Below, one piece after another: positions 45,383-54,107 of a stretch of DNA of 64,000 nt; the stretch's first letter is position 1; every line of letters starts with the position of its first letter. The DNA lies in assembly GCA_017642935.1 (NCBI GenBank), contig JAEPOK010000001.1, positions 1 through 64,000 of the forward strand. The letters are read 5' to 3'. The notes under the pieces are model-generated. The model did not search any database, was not told the origin of the DNA, and saw only the letters and a list, made by a program, of their open reading frames with translations. The position numbers and the translations under genes were made by a program. The stretch comes from Hyphomicrobiales bacterium (GTDB lineage Bacteria; Pseudomonadota; Alphaproteobacteria; Rhizobiales; MH13).

Positions 45383-46075
45383 TTGTATCCTTTGGCTTAT
45401 GTCATTCCTGCGCCGGTACAAGCCGCTTTGCCTGTGCTTGGCACGGCGTCGCTGTTTCCGGTCAATCGCGTGTTCTGTATCGGCCGCAACTACGCTGCTC
45501 ACGCGGTCGAAATGGGCCATGATCCCGACAAGGAGCCGCCCTTCTTCTTTCTGAAAAGCCCGAGCAATCTCATCACAGATGGGCGCTTTGCCTATCCGAC
45601 CATGACCGCCGACGTGCATCATGAGCTGGAGATGGTTGTTGCTCTCAGCCAAGGCGGCGATGATATCCTGGTTGAATCTGCGCTCGACCATGTCTTCGGC
45701 TATGGCCTCGGCCTTGACATGACCCGCCGCGACCTTCAGGGCGAGGCCAAATCTATGGGGCGGCCATGGGAGGTGGGAAAAGCGTTTGAGAACGCGGCGC
45801 CGTGCGGCCCTTTGGTGCCTGTCGCGGTGTGCGGGCATCCTTCGGCAGGCGCGATGAGGCTTGATGTGAATGGAGAGCGGCGTCAAACGGGCGATCTCAA
45901 TCAGATGATCTGGAAGGTGCCTGAGATCATCGCCGTCCTTTCGCGCTATTTCACGCTTCAACCTGGCGACATGGTCATGACCGGCACGCCGTCCGGGGTT
46001 GGCCCGGTGGAGCGCGGTGACCGGATCGAGGCCAGTATAGAGGGCATCGGTGCGCTAGCCGTTGATGTGATCTAA
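45383..46075 (+). CDS. Fumarylacetoacetate hydrolase-family protein
   Basis: A 230-aa FAH-family enzyme that cleaves or decarboxylates acyl-pyruvate compounds using a metal. It has the opening FCIGRNYAAHAVEMG, the metal ligands in HHELEMVV, the fold motif VFGYGLGLDMTRRDLQ, and the C-terminal PGDMVMTGTPSGVGPV. No ATG precedes the fold; TTG 45383 or TTG 45392 is the likely start, and no good ribosome site is visible. It overlaps the convergent nagA by 4 nt. It resembles the acylpyruvase subgroup (YcgM/FAHD1). Confidence 0.87.
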   Translation: MYPLAYVIPAPVQAALPVLGTASLFPVNRVFCIGRNYAAHAVEMGHDPDKEPPFFFLKSPSNLITDGRFAYPTMTADVHHELEMVVALSQGGDDILVESALDHVFGYGLGLDMTRRDLQGEAKSMGRPWEVGKAFENAAPCGPLVPVAVCGHPSAGAMRLDVNGERRQTGDLNQMIWKVPEIIAVLSRYFTLQPGDMVMTGTPSGVGPVERGDRIEASIEGIGALAVDVI

Positions 46076-47256
46076 CTCTGGGCGTTGATGAACGCCCTGC
46101 CATCGACAATTACGCCGGCGGCGTGAAGCTTGGAATCCATCATCGTCAGACTGGCACGTAAACCGGGTTTGACCGCGCCCAACGCATCGGACAGGCCAAG
46201 CGCGCGGGCAGGGTTGCGACTTGCCATCTTTATCGCCTGCGCCAGGGAAACCTGCATCATGGCGATGGCGTTGCGCACGGCTTGATCCATCGAAAGGTGC
46301 GCGCCCGCCAACGTGCCGTCCGGGCCTGTCAGGCGGCCATCGTGCAGCGTGATCGGCGTGCCATAGAGGTCGAAGCTTGTTGTCGTGCCGGCAAGCGTCT
46401 TCATCGCATCGGTGACCAGGCAAAGCCTGTCAGGCATCCATTTCGCAGCCATGGCGAGGTTCTGTGGGTGGACATGGTGTCCGTCGGCGATGATCCCGGT
46501 AAAGAGGCTCGGTTGCATCAACGCGCTGCCAACGACACCGTGATCGCGAGCGGTGATCTGTGATTGCGCGTTGAACAGATGAGTGACGCCGCTGACGCCG
46601 ACCTGGATGGCTTTGTCGATGTCGTCTGCGCGGGCGTTGGAATGGCCGATGAAGACTGTGACACCGCTCTCGACCAATTCACGGATGAGGCCGTGATCCT
46701 GGCATTCCGGCGCCAGCGTCACCAGGACCGTGCCCATCGCGTTTTGAATGCGGTGGAGATCTTCGCGGTTCAGGGGGCGAATGTATTGCGCCGGATGAAT
46801 GCCGGGTCGGTCCGGAGAGAGAAATGGACCCTCCAGGTGGATACCGAGCACGCCGGGAACCTGCGCCTCTATGGCCTGGTTGGTCGCATCGATGGCCTTA
46901 ACGTAGTCCCTGCCAGGCGCCGTGATAAAGGTCGGCAGTATGTGGGCGGTGCCGCCGTTGCGCGCGCCGGCTGCCATTCTTTCAAGGGTTTCGACAGCCG
47001 CGTCTTCGTTGAACTGCGCATCGGCTGCGCCATTGATCTGCATGTCGATGAAGCCTGGCGCGACAATGTTGACCTTTAAGGCGCCGCCCGGAATGGCCTC
47101 GCCAGTTGCTCTGGAACGGACCTCGGCAATATGGCCATCAGCGATACTGATGAATTGATCGTGGGTAGGGCTGTCACCCACGCCGTCAAACAGCGTGCGC
47201 GCGAATATGGTGTCGATAGGATGACCAAGGTCAGTCAAGGACAGGCTCGGCGCCAT
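46072..47256 (-). CDS. nagA: N-acetylglucosamine-6-phosphate deacetylase
   Basis: A 394-aa amidohydrolase-fold enzyme removing acetate from GlcNAc-6-P. Motifs are the metal-site HLEGPFLSP, the His ligands in IGHSNARAD and VTHLFNAQSQI, and the catalytic Asp in LVTDAM. Its ATG overlaps the nagB stop by 26 nt, so translation is coupled. The pathway then continues to fructose-6-P through NagB. A GlcNAc kinase or PTS is not in the window. Confidence 0.92.
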   Translation of the reverse strand: MAPSLSLTDLGHPIDTIFARTLFDGVGDSPTHDQFISIADGHIAEVRSRATGEAIPGGALKVNIVAPGFIDMQINGAADAQFNEDAAVETLERMAAGARNGGTAHILPTFITAPGRDYVKAIDATNQAIEAQVPGVLGIHLEGPFLSPDRPGIHPAQYIRPLNREDLHRIQNAMGTVLVTLAPECQDHGLIRELVESGVTVFIGHSNARADDIDKAIQVGVSGVTHLFNAQSQITARDHGVVGSALMQPSLFTGIIADGHHVHPQNLAMAAKWMPDRLCLVTDAMKTLAGTTTSFDLYGTPITLHDGRLTGPDGTLAGAHLSMDQAVRNAIAMMQVSLAQAIKMASRNPARALGLSDALGAVKPGLRASLTMMDSKLHAAGVIVDGRAFINAQS

Positions 47257-48013
47257 CGGGGTGGATTTCTTGATAATAGTCGATCATCCGTAGTTTAGAC
47301 GCCGCCTCCTGATCCACGATCACTGTCGCCTGAGGGTGGAGCTGCAGCGCGGTTGCCGGACAGTCGGCGCCGATCGGGCCTTCGATCATGCGCGCAACGG
47401 CTTCCGCTTTGCTGGCGCCGACTGCCAACAGAACGGCCTTGCGCGCATCGAGGATCGTGGCAATGCCCATGGTGATCGCGTAGCGTGGCACGTCAGTCGG
47501 GCCTTCAAAAAAGCGAGCATTGGCTTGCCGTGTGCTGCGCGTCAGCGTCTTGATGCGCGTTCGTGCGCCAAGACTGGAGGTCGGCTCGTTGAACCCAATG
47601 TGCCCATTGTGCCCGATCCCAAGAAGCTGCAGATCGATGCCGCCTGCCAGAGTAATCGCGGCATCATAGCGATCGGCCTCGGCTTGCGGGTCATCGGCGT
47701 CGCCGCGCGGCAAATGGCAAGCGTTACGGTTGATGTCTACCTTGGAGAAAAGCAGCCGCTCCATGGTTTGCCGATAGCTTTGTGGATGCTCCGGCGAAAG
47801 GCCAACATATTCATCCAGATTGAAGGTCGTGGTCGTCGCAAAGGAGAGATCGGCGGCGCGATGCCGGGCGATCAGGTCGGCGTAAACGCGTTCCATGGTT
47901 GAGCCAGTCGCGAGGCCGAGAACCGGCCTTTCCTTGGCAGCTATGGCATCGGCAACAAGTCCGGCTGCGCGCGATGCGGCTTGATCAGCGGTTGGAAGGA
48001 CGAGAACTTTCAT
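47231..48013 (-). CDS. nagB: Glucosamine-6-phosphate deaminase
   Basis: A 260-aa isomerase-deaminase converting glucosamine-6-P to fructose-6-P and ammonia. Family motifs are LGLATGSTMERVYADLI, FNLDEYVGLSPEHPQSYR (with the catalytic Asp), and LGIGHNGHIGFNEP. It is first in the nagBA operon. A perfect 12-bp palindrome 98 bp upstream is probably an operator shared with the divergent DUF1479 gene. Confidence 0.93.
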   Translation of the reverse strand: MKVLVLPTADQAASRAAGLVADAIAAKERPVLGLATGSTMERVYADLIARHRAADLSFATTTTFNLDEYVGLSPEHPQSYRQTMERLLFSKVDINRNACHLPRGDADDPQAEADRYDAAITLAGGIDLQLLGIGHNGHIGFNEPTSSLGARTRIKTLTRSTRQANARFFEGPTDVPRYAITMGIATILDARKAVLLAVGASKAEAVARMIEGPIGADCPATALQLHPQATVIVDQEAASKLRMIDYYQEIHPDGAEPVLD

Positions 48014-48110
48014 GGCGAGGGTCTTTGCAGTCTGTCGGCCTGACGCAGGATCGACCGTTCGATTTGGATTGAAACCTCGACGCCACTCAACGCAGCTTCT
48101 CGACTTGATT

Positions 48111-48122
48111 GCAATCGATTGC
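48111..48122. promoter_or_regulatory. LacI-type palindromic operator, nagB/DUF1479
   Basis: GCAATCGATTGC is a perfect 12-bp palindrome. With its flanks it reads TGCAATCGATTGCG, matching the sugar-operon operator TGTAATCGATTGCA at 12 of 14 bases. It lies in the divergent region between nagB and the DUF1479 gene, about 77 bp from the latter's start. Confidence 0.6.
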
Positions 48123-48198
48123 GGTGCTCAACTCCGCAGCGAAAAAGAAGCCGCCGGTTTCAGACCACAGAGCGGCCAGGTAACCGGGAGACTTTTCT

Positions 48199-49428
48199 AT
48201 GAGCGCTGACCTTGCCTCGTATATCCGCGACACCAAACAGCATTTGCGTGGGCTTCAGGACGTCAAAACCGCCTTCGACTCGGTGCGGGAGGCCATGCTG
48301 CGCGAGGTTGACGCTATCGCTGCCAACGACGCCAACGGCCGCCCGAACATTCCCGAGGTTCGCTATTCCGATGTTGAAGCAGGCAGTGTTCCTGCTGAGA
48401 CCGTTGAGGCCATCCGGCGCACCGGTACGGCCATTGTGCGTGGCGTTTTTCCGCGTGCGCAGGCTGAGAGCTGGAACGCTGAGCTTGGCGACTACATCGC
48501 CGAGAACGACTATCTGACCAAGCAAAAAGAAAAAGCTGGGATGGATAAATATTTCAGCCAGCTGAAAGCCGGCGCGCCCCAGATTTACGGCCTTTATTGG
48601 TCCAAGCCGCAGGTGATGGCGCGGCAGGCCGAAAGCATGGCGGCGACCAAAAGTTTTCTCAACCGGCTCTGGGATGTGGATGGTCCCATGGGCGATGAGT
48701 TCGACCCCGATATGGACTATGCCTATGCCGACCGCACACGCCGCCGCGAGCCCGGCGACACCACGCTTGGCCTTTCACCGCACATGGATTCAGGCTCTTA
48801 TGAGCGTTGGCTCGATCCGGCCTATCAGCGGATCTATGGCGCGATTTATGAGGGCCATTGGCAGGACTATGATCCGTGGAAAGCGACCTTCCGCACGCAA
48901 ACGCGCGAATATGCCTCGCCTGCCGTCTGTTCGATGTTTCGCACGTTCCAGGGCTGGACCTGTTTGACGCCACAAGGCCCCGAGGACGGCACGTTGCGGG
49001 TGATCCCGTCGGCCAGAGGCATCGCCTATATGCTTTTGCGGGCGCTCCAGGATGATGTGGCTGAGGATGATCTGTGCGGCGCTCAGCCTGGTCGTGCGCT
49101 ATCGTGCAGTCCTGATTGGCATCAGGACATGCTGAACGGACTTGTTTCGATCCCCCTCGTCGAACCAGGCGACACCGTTTGGTGGCACCCTGATGTCGTG
49201 CACGCGGTGGGCGATGAGCATCACGGCAAGGATTATGCAAACGTCATCTACATCGCCGCATCGCCCAAATGCTCCAAGAACGAAACCTACGCTCGTAAGC
49301 AGGCAGAAAAGTTTTTGGCTGGTGAAAGCGCCCCGGATTTTGCCGCCGAGAACTATGAGGTCGATTTCAAAGGTCGAGCCACGTTGGACGATCTCACCGA
49401 CCTCGGCCGTGCGCAGATGGGGCTCTAA
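48199..49428 (+). CDS. DUF1479 (YbiU-like) putative dioxygenase
   Basis: A 409-aa protein of the DUF1479 family, predicted to share the fold of Fe(II)/2-oxoglutarate dioxygenases. The candidate iron ligands are His and Asp in SPHMDSGSYERW and the distal His in DVVHAVGDEHHG, with Arg in TLRVIPSARGI possibly binding 2-oxoglutarate. It has no signal peptide. ATG 48199 follows a GGGAGA ribosome site. It is divergent from nagBA and shares its operator region; related genes are often found near sugar catabolism genes, but the substrate is unknown. Confidence 0.85.
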   Translation: MSADLASYIRDTKQHLRGLQDVKTAFDSVREAMLREVDAIAANDANGRPNIPEVRYSDVEAGSVPAETVEAIRRTGTAIVRGVFPRAQAESWNAELGDYIAENDYLTKQKEKAGMDKYFSQLKAGAPQIYGLYWSKPQVMARQAESMAATKSFLNRLWDVDGPMGDEFDPDMDYAYADRTRRREPGDTTLGLSPHMDSGSYERWLDPAYQRIYGAIYEGHWQDYDPWKATFRTQTREYASPAVCSMFRTFQGWTCLTPQGPEDGTLRVIPSARGIAYMLLRALQDDVAEDDLCGAQPGRALSCSPDWHQDMLNGLVSIPLVEPGDTVWWHPDVVHAVGDEHHGKDYANVIYIAASPKCSKNETYARKQAEKFLAGESAPDFAAENYEVDFKGRATLDDLTDLGRAQMGL

Positions 49429-49564
49429 GCGCCGCAATTTCAGTTTTTATTTTGCTCAGAAAGTAAAATGAGGTTGCGCTAGCCGGCGGCCAAGCGACCT
49501 GCTGCGTCTTGAGCTTTGCGGTGGCGGGGCCTATCACGGGCGCCTGTCTTTAAGGAACCCCGCT

Positions 49565-50605
49565 ATGTCTGCCATCCATTCTGATCTCGCTTCCATGATC
49601 GGCAACACGCCGTTGATCCGTCTGCGCGGACCCTCCGAGGCAACAGGCTGCGAGATTTTGGGTAAGGCAGAATTTCTCAACCCCGGCCAATCGGTGAAGG
49701 ATCGTGCGGCGCTCTACATCATCCGTGATGCAGTGGGCCGTGGTGCGCTGAAACCAGGTGGCACGATCGTCGAAGGCACCGCAGGCAACACGGGCATTGG
49801 GCTGGCTCTGGTGGGCGCCTCGCTCGGCTTCAAAAGCGTGATCGTTATCCCCGAAACTCAAAGCCAAGAGAAGAAGGACATGTTGCGTCTCGCCGGTGCG
49901 CAGTTGGTTGAGGTGCCGGCGGTTCCCTACAAGAACCCCAACAATTATGTGAAATACTCGGCCCGCCTGGCCGAGGAAATGGCGAAGAGCGAGCCCAATG
50001 GTGCCATATGGGCCAACCAGTTCGATAATGTCGCCAATCGACAAGCCCATATCGAGATGACCGGTCCGGAAATTTGGGATCAGACCGACGGTAAGGTGGA
50101 TGGCTTCGTGTCGGCGGTTGGCACCGGCGGTACGCTGGCCGGTGTGGGCATGGCGTTACAGCCGAAGGGCGTGACCATCGCCTTGGCCGACCCCGGTGGC
50201 TCGGCAATCCATTCCTTCTACACAACTGGCGAATTTAAGGCCAAGGGCAACTCGATCACTGAAGGCATTGGCCAGGGCCGCGAGACGGCCAATCTGAAAG
50301 GCTTCAAGCCCGACCGTTCCTACTCCATCCCCGATGACGAGGCACTGCCGATTGTGTTCGACTTGCTGGCACATGAGGGGCTGGTGCTCGGCGGGTCGTC
50401 CGGCATCAATGTGGCCGGTGCCATGCGCCTTGCCCGCGATCTTGGGCCTGGCAAGACCATTGTGACGATCCTTTGTGACTATGGCACGCGCTATCAATCC
50501 AAGCTCTTCAATCCATCGTTCCTGCGCGAAAAGGGCCTGCCGGTGCCGTCGTGGTTGGAAGGCGAGGGGCGGGATGTGCCGCAGGTGTTTGAGGCCACAT
50601 CTTGA
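49565..50605 (+). CDS. cysK: Cysteine synthase A (O-acetylserine sulfhydrylase)
   Basis: A 346-aa PLP enzyme making L-cysteine from O-acetylserine and sulfide. The PLP lysine is in NPGQSVKDRAAL, followed by EGTAGNTGIGLAL (substrate loop), GTGGTLAGVG (phosphate-binding loop) and GLVLGGSSGINVAGA. AAGGAACC lies upstream of ATG 49565. It is slightly longer than E. coli CysK (about 320 aa), mainly through the loop VPAVPYKNPNNYVKYSARL. The TSGNTG consensus reads TAGNTG here. Confidence 0.9.
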   Translation: MSAIHSDLASMIGNTPLIRLRGPSEATGCEILGKAEFLNPGQSVKDRAALYIIRDAVGRGALKPGGTIVEGTAGNTGIGLALVGASLGFKSVIVIPETQSQEKKDMLRLAGAQLVEVPAVPYKNPNNYVKYSARLAEEMAKSEPNGAIWANQFDNVANRQAHIEMTGPEIWDQTDGKVDGFVSAVGTGGTLAGVGMALQPKGVTIALADPGGSAIHSFYTTGEFKAKGNSITEGIGQGRETANLKGFKPDRSYSIPDDEALPIVFDLLAHEGLVLGGSSGINVAGAMRLARDLGPGKTIVTILCDYGTRYQSKLFNPSFLREKGLPVPSWLEGEGRDVPQVFEATS

Positions 50606-50625
50606 TGTCATGCCGGACGGCACTG

Positions 50626-50640
50626 CCGATCCGGGATCGG
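50626..50640. repeat. Short palindrome after cysK
   Basis: CCGATCCGGGATCGG has perfect 7-bp arms around a single G. With the next palindrome it fills the space between cysK and the convergent P450 gene. It could end transcripts in both directions but has no T-run. Confidence 0.55.
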
Positions 50641-50660
50641 ATTGTCATCGGTCGGTTGGC

Positions 50661-50686
50661 GATCCCGGCTCAAGGCCGGGATGACA
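50661..50686. repeat. REP-like palindrome (ATCCCGGC...GCCGGGAT)
   Basis: ATCCCGGC (50662-50669) pairs with GCCGGGAT (50675-50682), followed by GACA. The sequence GATCCCGGCTCAAGGCCGGG with a TGTCAT flank is of the dispersed intergenic palindrome type seen in alphaproteobacteria. Only one full copy is visible in the window, so its repeat nature needs the rest of the genome. Confidence 0.55.
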
Positions 50687-50687
50687 G

Positions 50688-52067
50688 TCAGTGACGCTTC
50701 TGCATCCTCACCATGATCTGCTGATTGGGACGCGTGGTCATGCGCGCGACAGGTCGCACATCGGGATTTTCGATGGCGATGTCGTAGCCGCGAACCAGCC
50801 GCGCCAGGAATAAGGTGCTTTCAATTGTCGCGAAGGCCGCGCCGGAGCACAGTCGGTGGCCCTGTCCAAACGGGATATAGCAGCCCGGCGTCATCTCCGC
50901 CTCGCGCTCTGGTGAAAAGCGATCCGGATCGAAGACATCCGGGTCCTTCCAATAAGTTTGGTGGCGATGCACCACCCACGGCGCGATCATCACCAGCGCA
51001 CCCTTCTTGATCCGCTTTTTGCCGAGCCGCGTGTTTTCCAGCGCCACGCGCGGCAGGAACGTGATCGGCGGGTAAAGCCGCAACGTTTCGCGGAACATGT
51101 TGCGCGTGAAGGTCAACTTCTTGGTGTGCTCGATGGTGATCAGGTCATCGCCTGCCACGGCTTCGACTTCGGCGCGCATCCGCGCGCGGGTTGGGGCGTG
51201 CATGGCCAGAAGATAGACCGCCCAGGTGAGCGCACTCGCCGTGGTTTCGTGGCCGGCCAAAAAGAAAACGCCGAGCTGGTCGATCAGTTCTTCACGCGTG
51301 AAGCCCTCGCCGGTGTCGGCATCGCGAGCCGCAATGACCGCTGAAGCGATGTCATCATAGATGCCTTCCGGGGCGGCGCAATGCTCGTCGATCCAGGTGC
51401 CGAGATGCGACCGAATGCGTGCGCAGGCCGCCAGAACATCGGGCTTTTGCGGCACATGGGTCCACGCCTTGTCGAAGATCAGTCGCAGCACTTCGACTTG
51501 CGCCACGGAGCGCTCGAAGATCGCGAAATCATCAAAAACCTGATGGGCAATGTCCGATTTCAGCGAGGAGGAAAACACCGTGCGGCAGATGATGTCGGCG
51601 GCCATGTGGCCCATGGCTTTGTCGAGCGACAAGGGGCGCCCTTGGGCGATAGATTCATCGAAGTGGCGCTCGGCTTCATCCACCCCTGCGCTCATTGAGC
51701 CAAAGGCGCGGTTGATGCGCATGGCCGTGAAAGCCGGATCGATCATCGCTCGCTGGCGCCGCCAGGTGTCGCCGGAGGAGACGAAGATGGAGTCCCCGAT
51801 CAGCGCCTCCGTGGCGTTCACCATCAGGTCGCTTTTGGGAAAGATCTCATCTTCATCATTTAACACCTGGCGGATGAGCGCTGGATCGTTGGCGATCACA
51901 ATGGATCGGCGCGAATAGCCGAGCGGGCCGATTGCATCGCGATAAGCCGTGTTGGGCAGCAGGCTGAGCAGATCGCCGTCGCCCTGCCGCAGCACGCGGA
52001 TGAGCGAAACAATGGCGGGCAGGGAGACCGGGCGAGGCGGGAGGTACGGACTGTTCATTATGGCCAA
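50688..52067 (-). CDS. Cytochrome P450
   Basis: A 459-aa haem-thiolate monooxygenase with all family motifs: the I-helix oxygen-binding AGHETTAS, the ExxR motif ETLR, and the haem-binding PFGQGHRLCSGAAFA with the axial Cys. Length and motifs resemble soluble bacterial P450s of the CYP4-like or fatty-acid/terpenoid hydroxylase sort. No ferredoxin partner is adjacent. It starts with MAIMNSPY, with ATG at 52067 or 52058. It is divergent from a membrane protein and lies near the carotenoid genes, so carotenoid hydroxylation is possible but not shown. Confidence 0.9.
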   Translation of the reverse strand: MAIMNSPYLPPRPVSLPAIVSLIRVLRQGDGDLLSLLPNTAYRDAIGPLGYSRRSIVIANDPALIRQVLNDEDEIFPKSDLMVNATEALIGDSIFVSSGDTWRRQRAMIDPAFTAMRINRAFGSMSAGVDEAERHFDESIAQGRPLSLDKAMGHMAADIICRTVFSSSLKSDIAHQVFDDFAIFERSVAQVEVLRLIFDKAWTHVPQKPDVLAACARIRSHLGTWIDEHCAAPEGIYDDIASAVIAARDADTGEGFTREELIDQLGVFFLAGHETTASALTWAVYLLAMHAPTRARMRAEVEAVAGDDLITIEHTKKLTFTRNMFRETLRLYPPITFLPRVALENTRLGKKRIKKGALVMIAPWVVHRHQTYWKDPDVFDPDRFSPEREAEMTPGCYIPFGQGHRLCSGAAFATIESTLFLARLVRGYDIAIENPDVRPVARMTTRPNQQIMVRMQKRH

Positions 52068-52082
52068 GTGCGCGAAAATCCT

Positions 52083-52099
52083 ATTGTATTCACCACAAT
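52083..52099. promoter_or_regulatory. Palindrome between P450 and membrane gene
   Basis: ATTGTATTCACCACAAT has perfect 5-bp arms (ATTGT, ACAAT) with a 7-nt centre, 16 bp upstream of the P450 start and 36 bp upstream of the divergent gene. Suitable for a dimeric regulator; no identity can be assigned. Confidence 0.4.
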
Positions 52100-52134
52100 T
52101 CCACTGGCTTTGACACCCTCAACTGTCGCATAGT

Positions 52135-52923
52135 GTGGACATGCAAGCGCTGACGATCCTTGGTATCCCGAGCATCGATGTTTTCCACGCCTTTGTGTGG
52201 GGGCACATCGTTTTTGGCGCGGTCGGGCTGGTGATTTTCTGGGTTCCGGTGGCCGGGAAAAAGGGTGGCTGGTGGCATGTGCGCGCCGGACGCATCTTTA
52301 CGGTCAGCATGCTGGTGACCGGAGTGTTCGCGACGCTGATCAGCCTGACAACGCTCTATGATCCGGCCGGCACGCACCCGCATTTGCTGACCCACCCGGA
52401 CTTCGGCGATGTCACCGTGATCCGCGATATTTTCGGCTGGCTGATGATTTATCTCGCCATCCTGACCATCAATCTCACCTGGTATGGCTGGCAGACGGTA
52501 AAGCATAAAACCAACCGCGTAGCGATCCGTGATCCGCTGAACCTTTTTCTGCAAGCGGCGCTGTTGGTGGCCACCATCAATTGCACCTATCACGGGCTGG
52601 TGGATGGGCAGGTCTTGATGATCGGCATCTCCACCATCGGCTACGCTACAGTGATCACCAATCTGTGGTTCCTCTACAAGCCTAAGCCTTGGGTGAAGGA
52701 CTGGCTGATGGAGCACATCAAGGCGCTCGTCGGCACCGGCATCTCGGTCTACACGGCCTTCTTCGCCTTCGGCGCGGTGCGCTTTCTGCCCGAGGCGGCG
52801 CTGACCCCTACGCTCTGGTCAATCCCGCTGATCGTCGGCTTGTCGCTGATCTTCTACCACTGGTATCGGGTGAGAAATCCGAAGCGGAAGGTGCGGCGGG
52901 AGAGCGTGCAGGCGGCGGAGTAG
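52135..52923 (+). CDS. Multi-spanning membrane protein, unknown function
   Basis: About 262 aa with seven or so hydrophobic segments. His residues lie in or near the membrane (FHAFVWGHIVFG; TYHGLVDG), resembling DUF2306-type or cytochrome-b-like small membrane proteins, though no family is certain. The start is GTG 52135 or ATG 52141. It is divergent from the P450 across 67 bp, which suggests shared control. A basic C-terminal tail follows the last helix. Confidence 0.75.
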   Translation: MDMQALTILGIPSIDVFHAFVWGHIVFGAVGLVIFWVPVAGKKGGWWHVRAGRIFTVSMLVTGVFATLISLTTLYDPAGTHPHLLTHPDFGDVTVIRDIFGWLMIYLAILTINLTWYGWQTVKHKTNRVAIRDPLNLFLQAALLVATINCTYHGLVDGQVLMIGISTIGYATVITNLWFLYKPKPWVKDWLMEHIKALVGTGISVYTAFFAFGAVRFLPEAALTPTLWSIPLIVGLSLIFYHWYRVRNPKRKVRRESVQAAE

Positions 52924-52988
52924 GGGATCAGCATGTTGGATAAAATTCAAAAGTCAGGAATGGCTTGCAGATTTTAAGTTGGGACCTT

Positions 52989-54080
52989 TCACATGACCCA
53001 AACCTTCGCCTCTCTAAGATAGTGCGGAACACTGTATGAGGTGGCGAAGGGCTGGTTCTCCAGGACCATTCGCAGAGTTCTCACGGCTCTGAATCCCCGT
53101 TTTATGAGTTCTCGTTGGGCAGTGACATACTTCTGATCATAATCATCGTTTTCAAACCTGTGTGCGGGTTTTTGGCGGGCTTTGCGCACCGCTCGAAAAT
53201 CTGCATACATTTCATTCAGAGGCTCTTCTTCAACTGGAACGAAATTCTTGTCGATCCACTCTTCCAGTAGCTGTATCGTACCTTTTCTTTGTCGGACGGT
53301 ATTTCCTTCGCCATCTGTTAACAACCTATGCATCTCTAGGTCGCCTTTAAAGAAATCGCTGTTCAAATCTTCGCTAAGAAGCTGATCCAGCAATAAGGAA
53401 AACGCTCTAAACTCTCTATTTGTTGGTCTGAAAAGTATGCCGAACCCCCGAGGGCGCTTTGATTCTGGGAGTACGGTCAAGAATAGATTCGGCTTGCCGA
53501 TAAGTTCACAGATCTGATTGATATGGTATCTTTCTTCAAGAAACGCATCGTATATGGAGATGCGTTCAGGCCATTGGCCCAAAATCTGTGTCCTGTAGAA
53601 ATCCGGATGTAGATTGTATTCACCAGCCAGCTCGTGCTGTTTCATTGCAATTTGTTGATCGGTTGGTAGGTCATTCAAGTATCGAAGAAATGCTGCAAAA
53701 ACTCGATCAAGCTGTTCATTGTAAGCAAATCCAAATTCAAAAAACTCCAACCGGTCGAGAACCACTTCCCCGGCTTGGTTTGGTTTTTTGAGTATCCGCC
53801 CGTGGATATCGTCAACGTCAAAGTCGAACCTGGGATCATTATAATACCACTCGAGCGCACGAAGATCGAAACATCGGTAACTTAGTTGGGGCTCGCCCTC
53901 TTTGAGCGCACGGGTGAACGGGGCAGGCTCGTCCTTACCGATGCCCTTATCCCTCAATACCGACGTCGTCGGATATAGGCACCCGGCTATGCCAAGCTCA
54001 TCAATCTTGCTGATCTGGATATCTACAGGTTCAGCTTCGAGTGCTTTAATATGCGGATTTGGGTGTAAATCACCCCTCAC
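52989..54080 (-). CDS. Unrecognised protein with C-terminal R-x4-H (HEPN-like) motif
   Basis: A 363-aa cytosolic protein of no family I recognise. The first 290 residues include a Cys/aromatic-rich stretch and CLYPTTSVLRDKG. Near the end is a helix-turn-helix-like pair of long helices around RKARQKPAHRF, which contains R302-x4-H307, the form of the catalytic motif of HEPN RNases; this could be chance. It starts with GTG 54080, 27 nt after the stop of a 42-aa ORF. Base composition is clearly AT-richer than its neighbours (about 45% GC in places), which suggests recent transfer. A defence or toxin-antitoxin role is a hypothesis. Confidence 0.75.
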   Translation of the reverse strand: MRGDLHPNPHIKALEAEPVDIQISKIDELGIAGCLYPTTSVLRDKGIGKDEPAPFTRALKEGEPQLSYRCFDLRALEWYYNDPRFDFDVDDIHGRILKKPNQAGEVVLDRLEFFEFGFAYNEQLDRVFAAFLRYLNDLPTDQQIAMKQHELAGEYNLHPDFYRTQILGQWPERISIYDAFLEERYHINQICELIGKPNLFLTVLPESKRPRGFGILFRPTNREFRAFSLLLDQLLSEDLNSDFFKGDLEMHRLLTDGEGNTVRQRKGTIQLLEEWIDKNFVPVEEEPLNEMYADFRAVRKARQKPAHRFENDDYDQKYVTAQRELIKRGFRAVRTLRMVLENQPFATSYSVPHYLREAKVWVM

Positions 54081-54107
54081 AAGGTCGACCTTTCTAGCTG
54101 CTATTAA

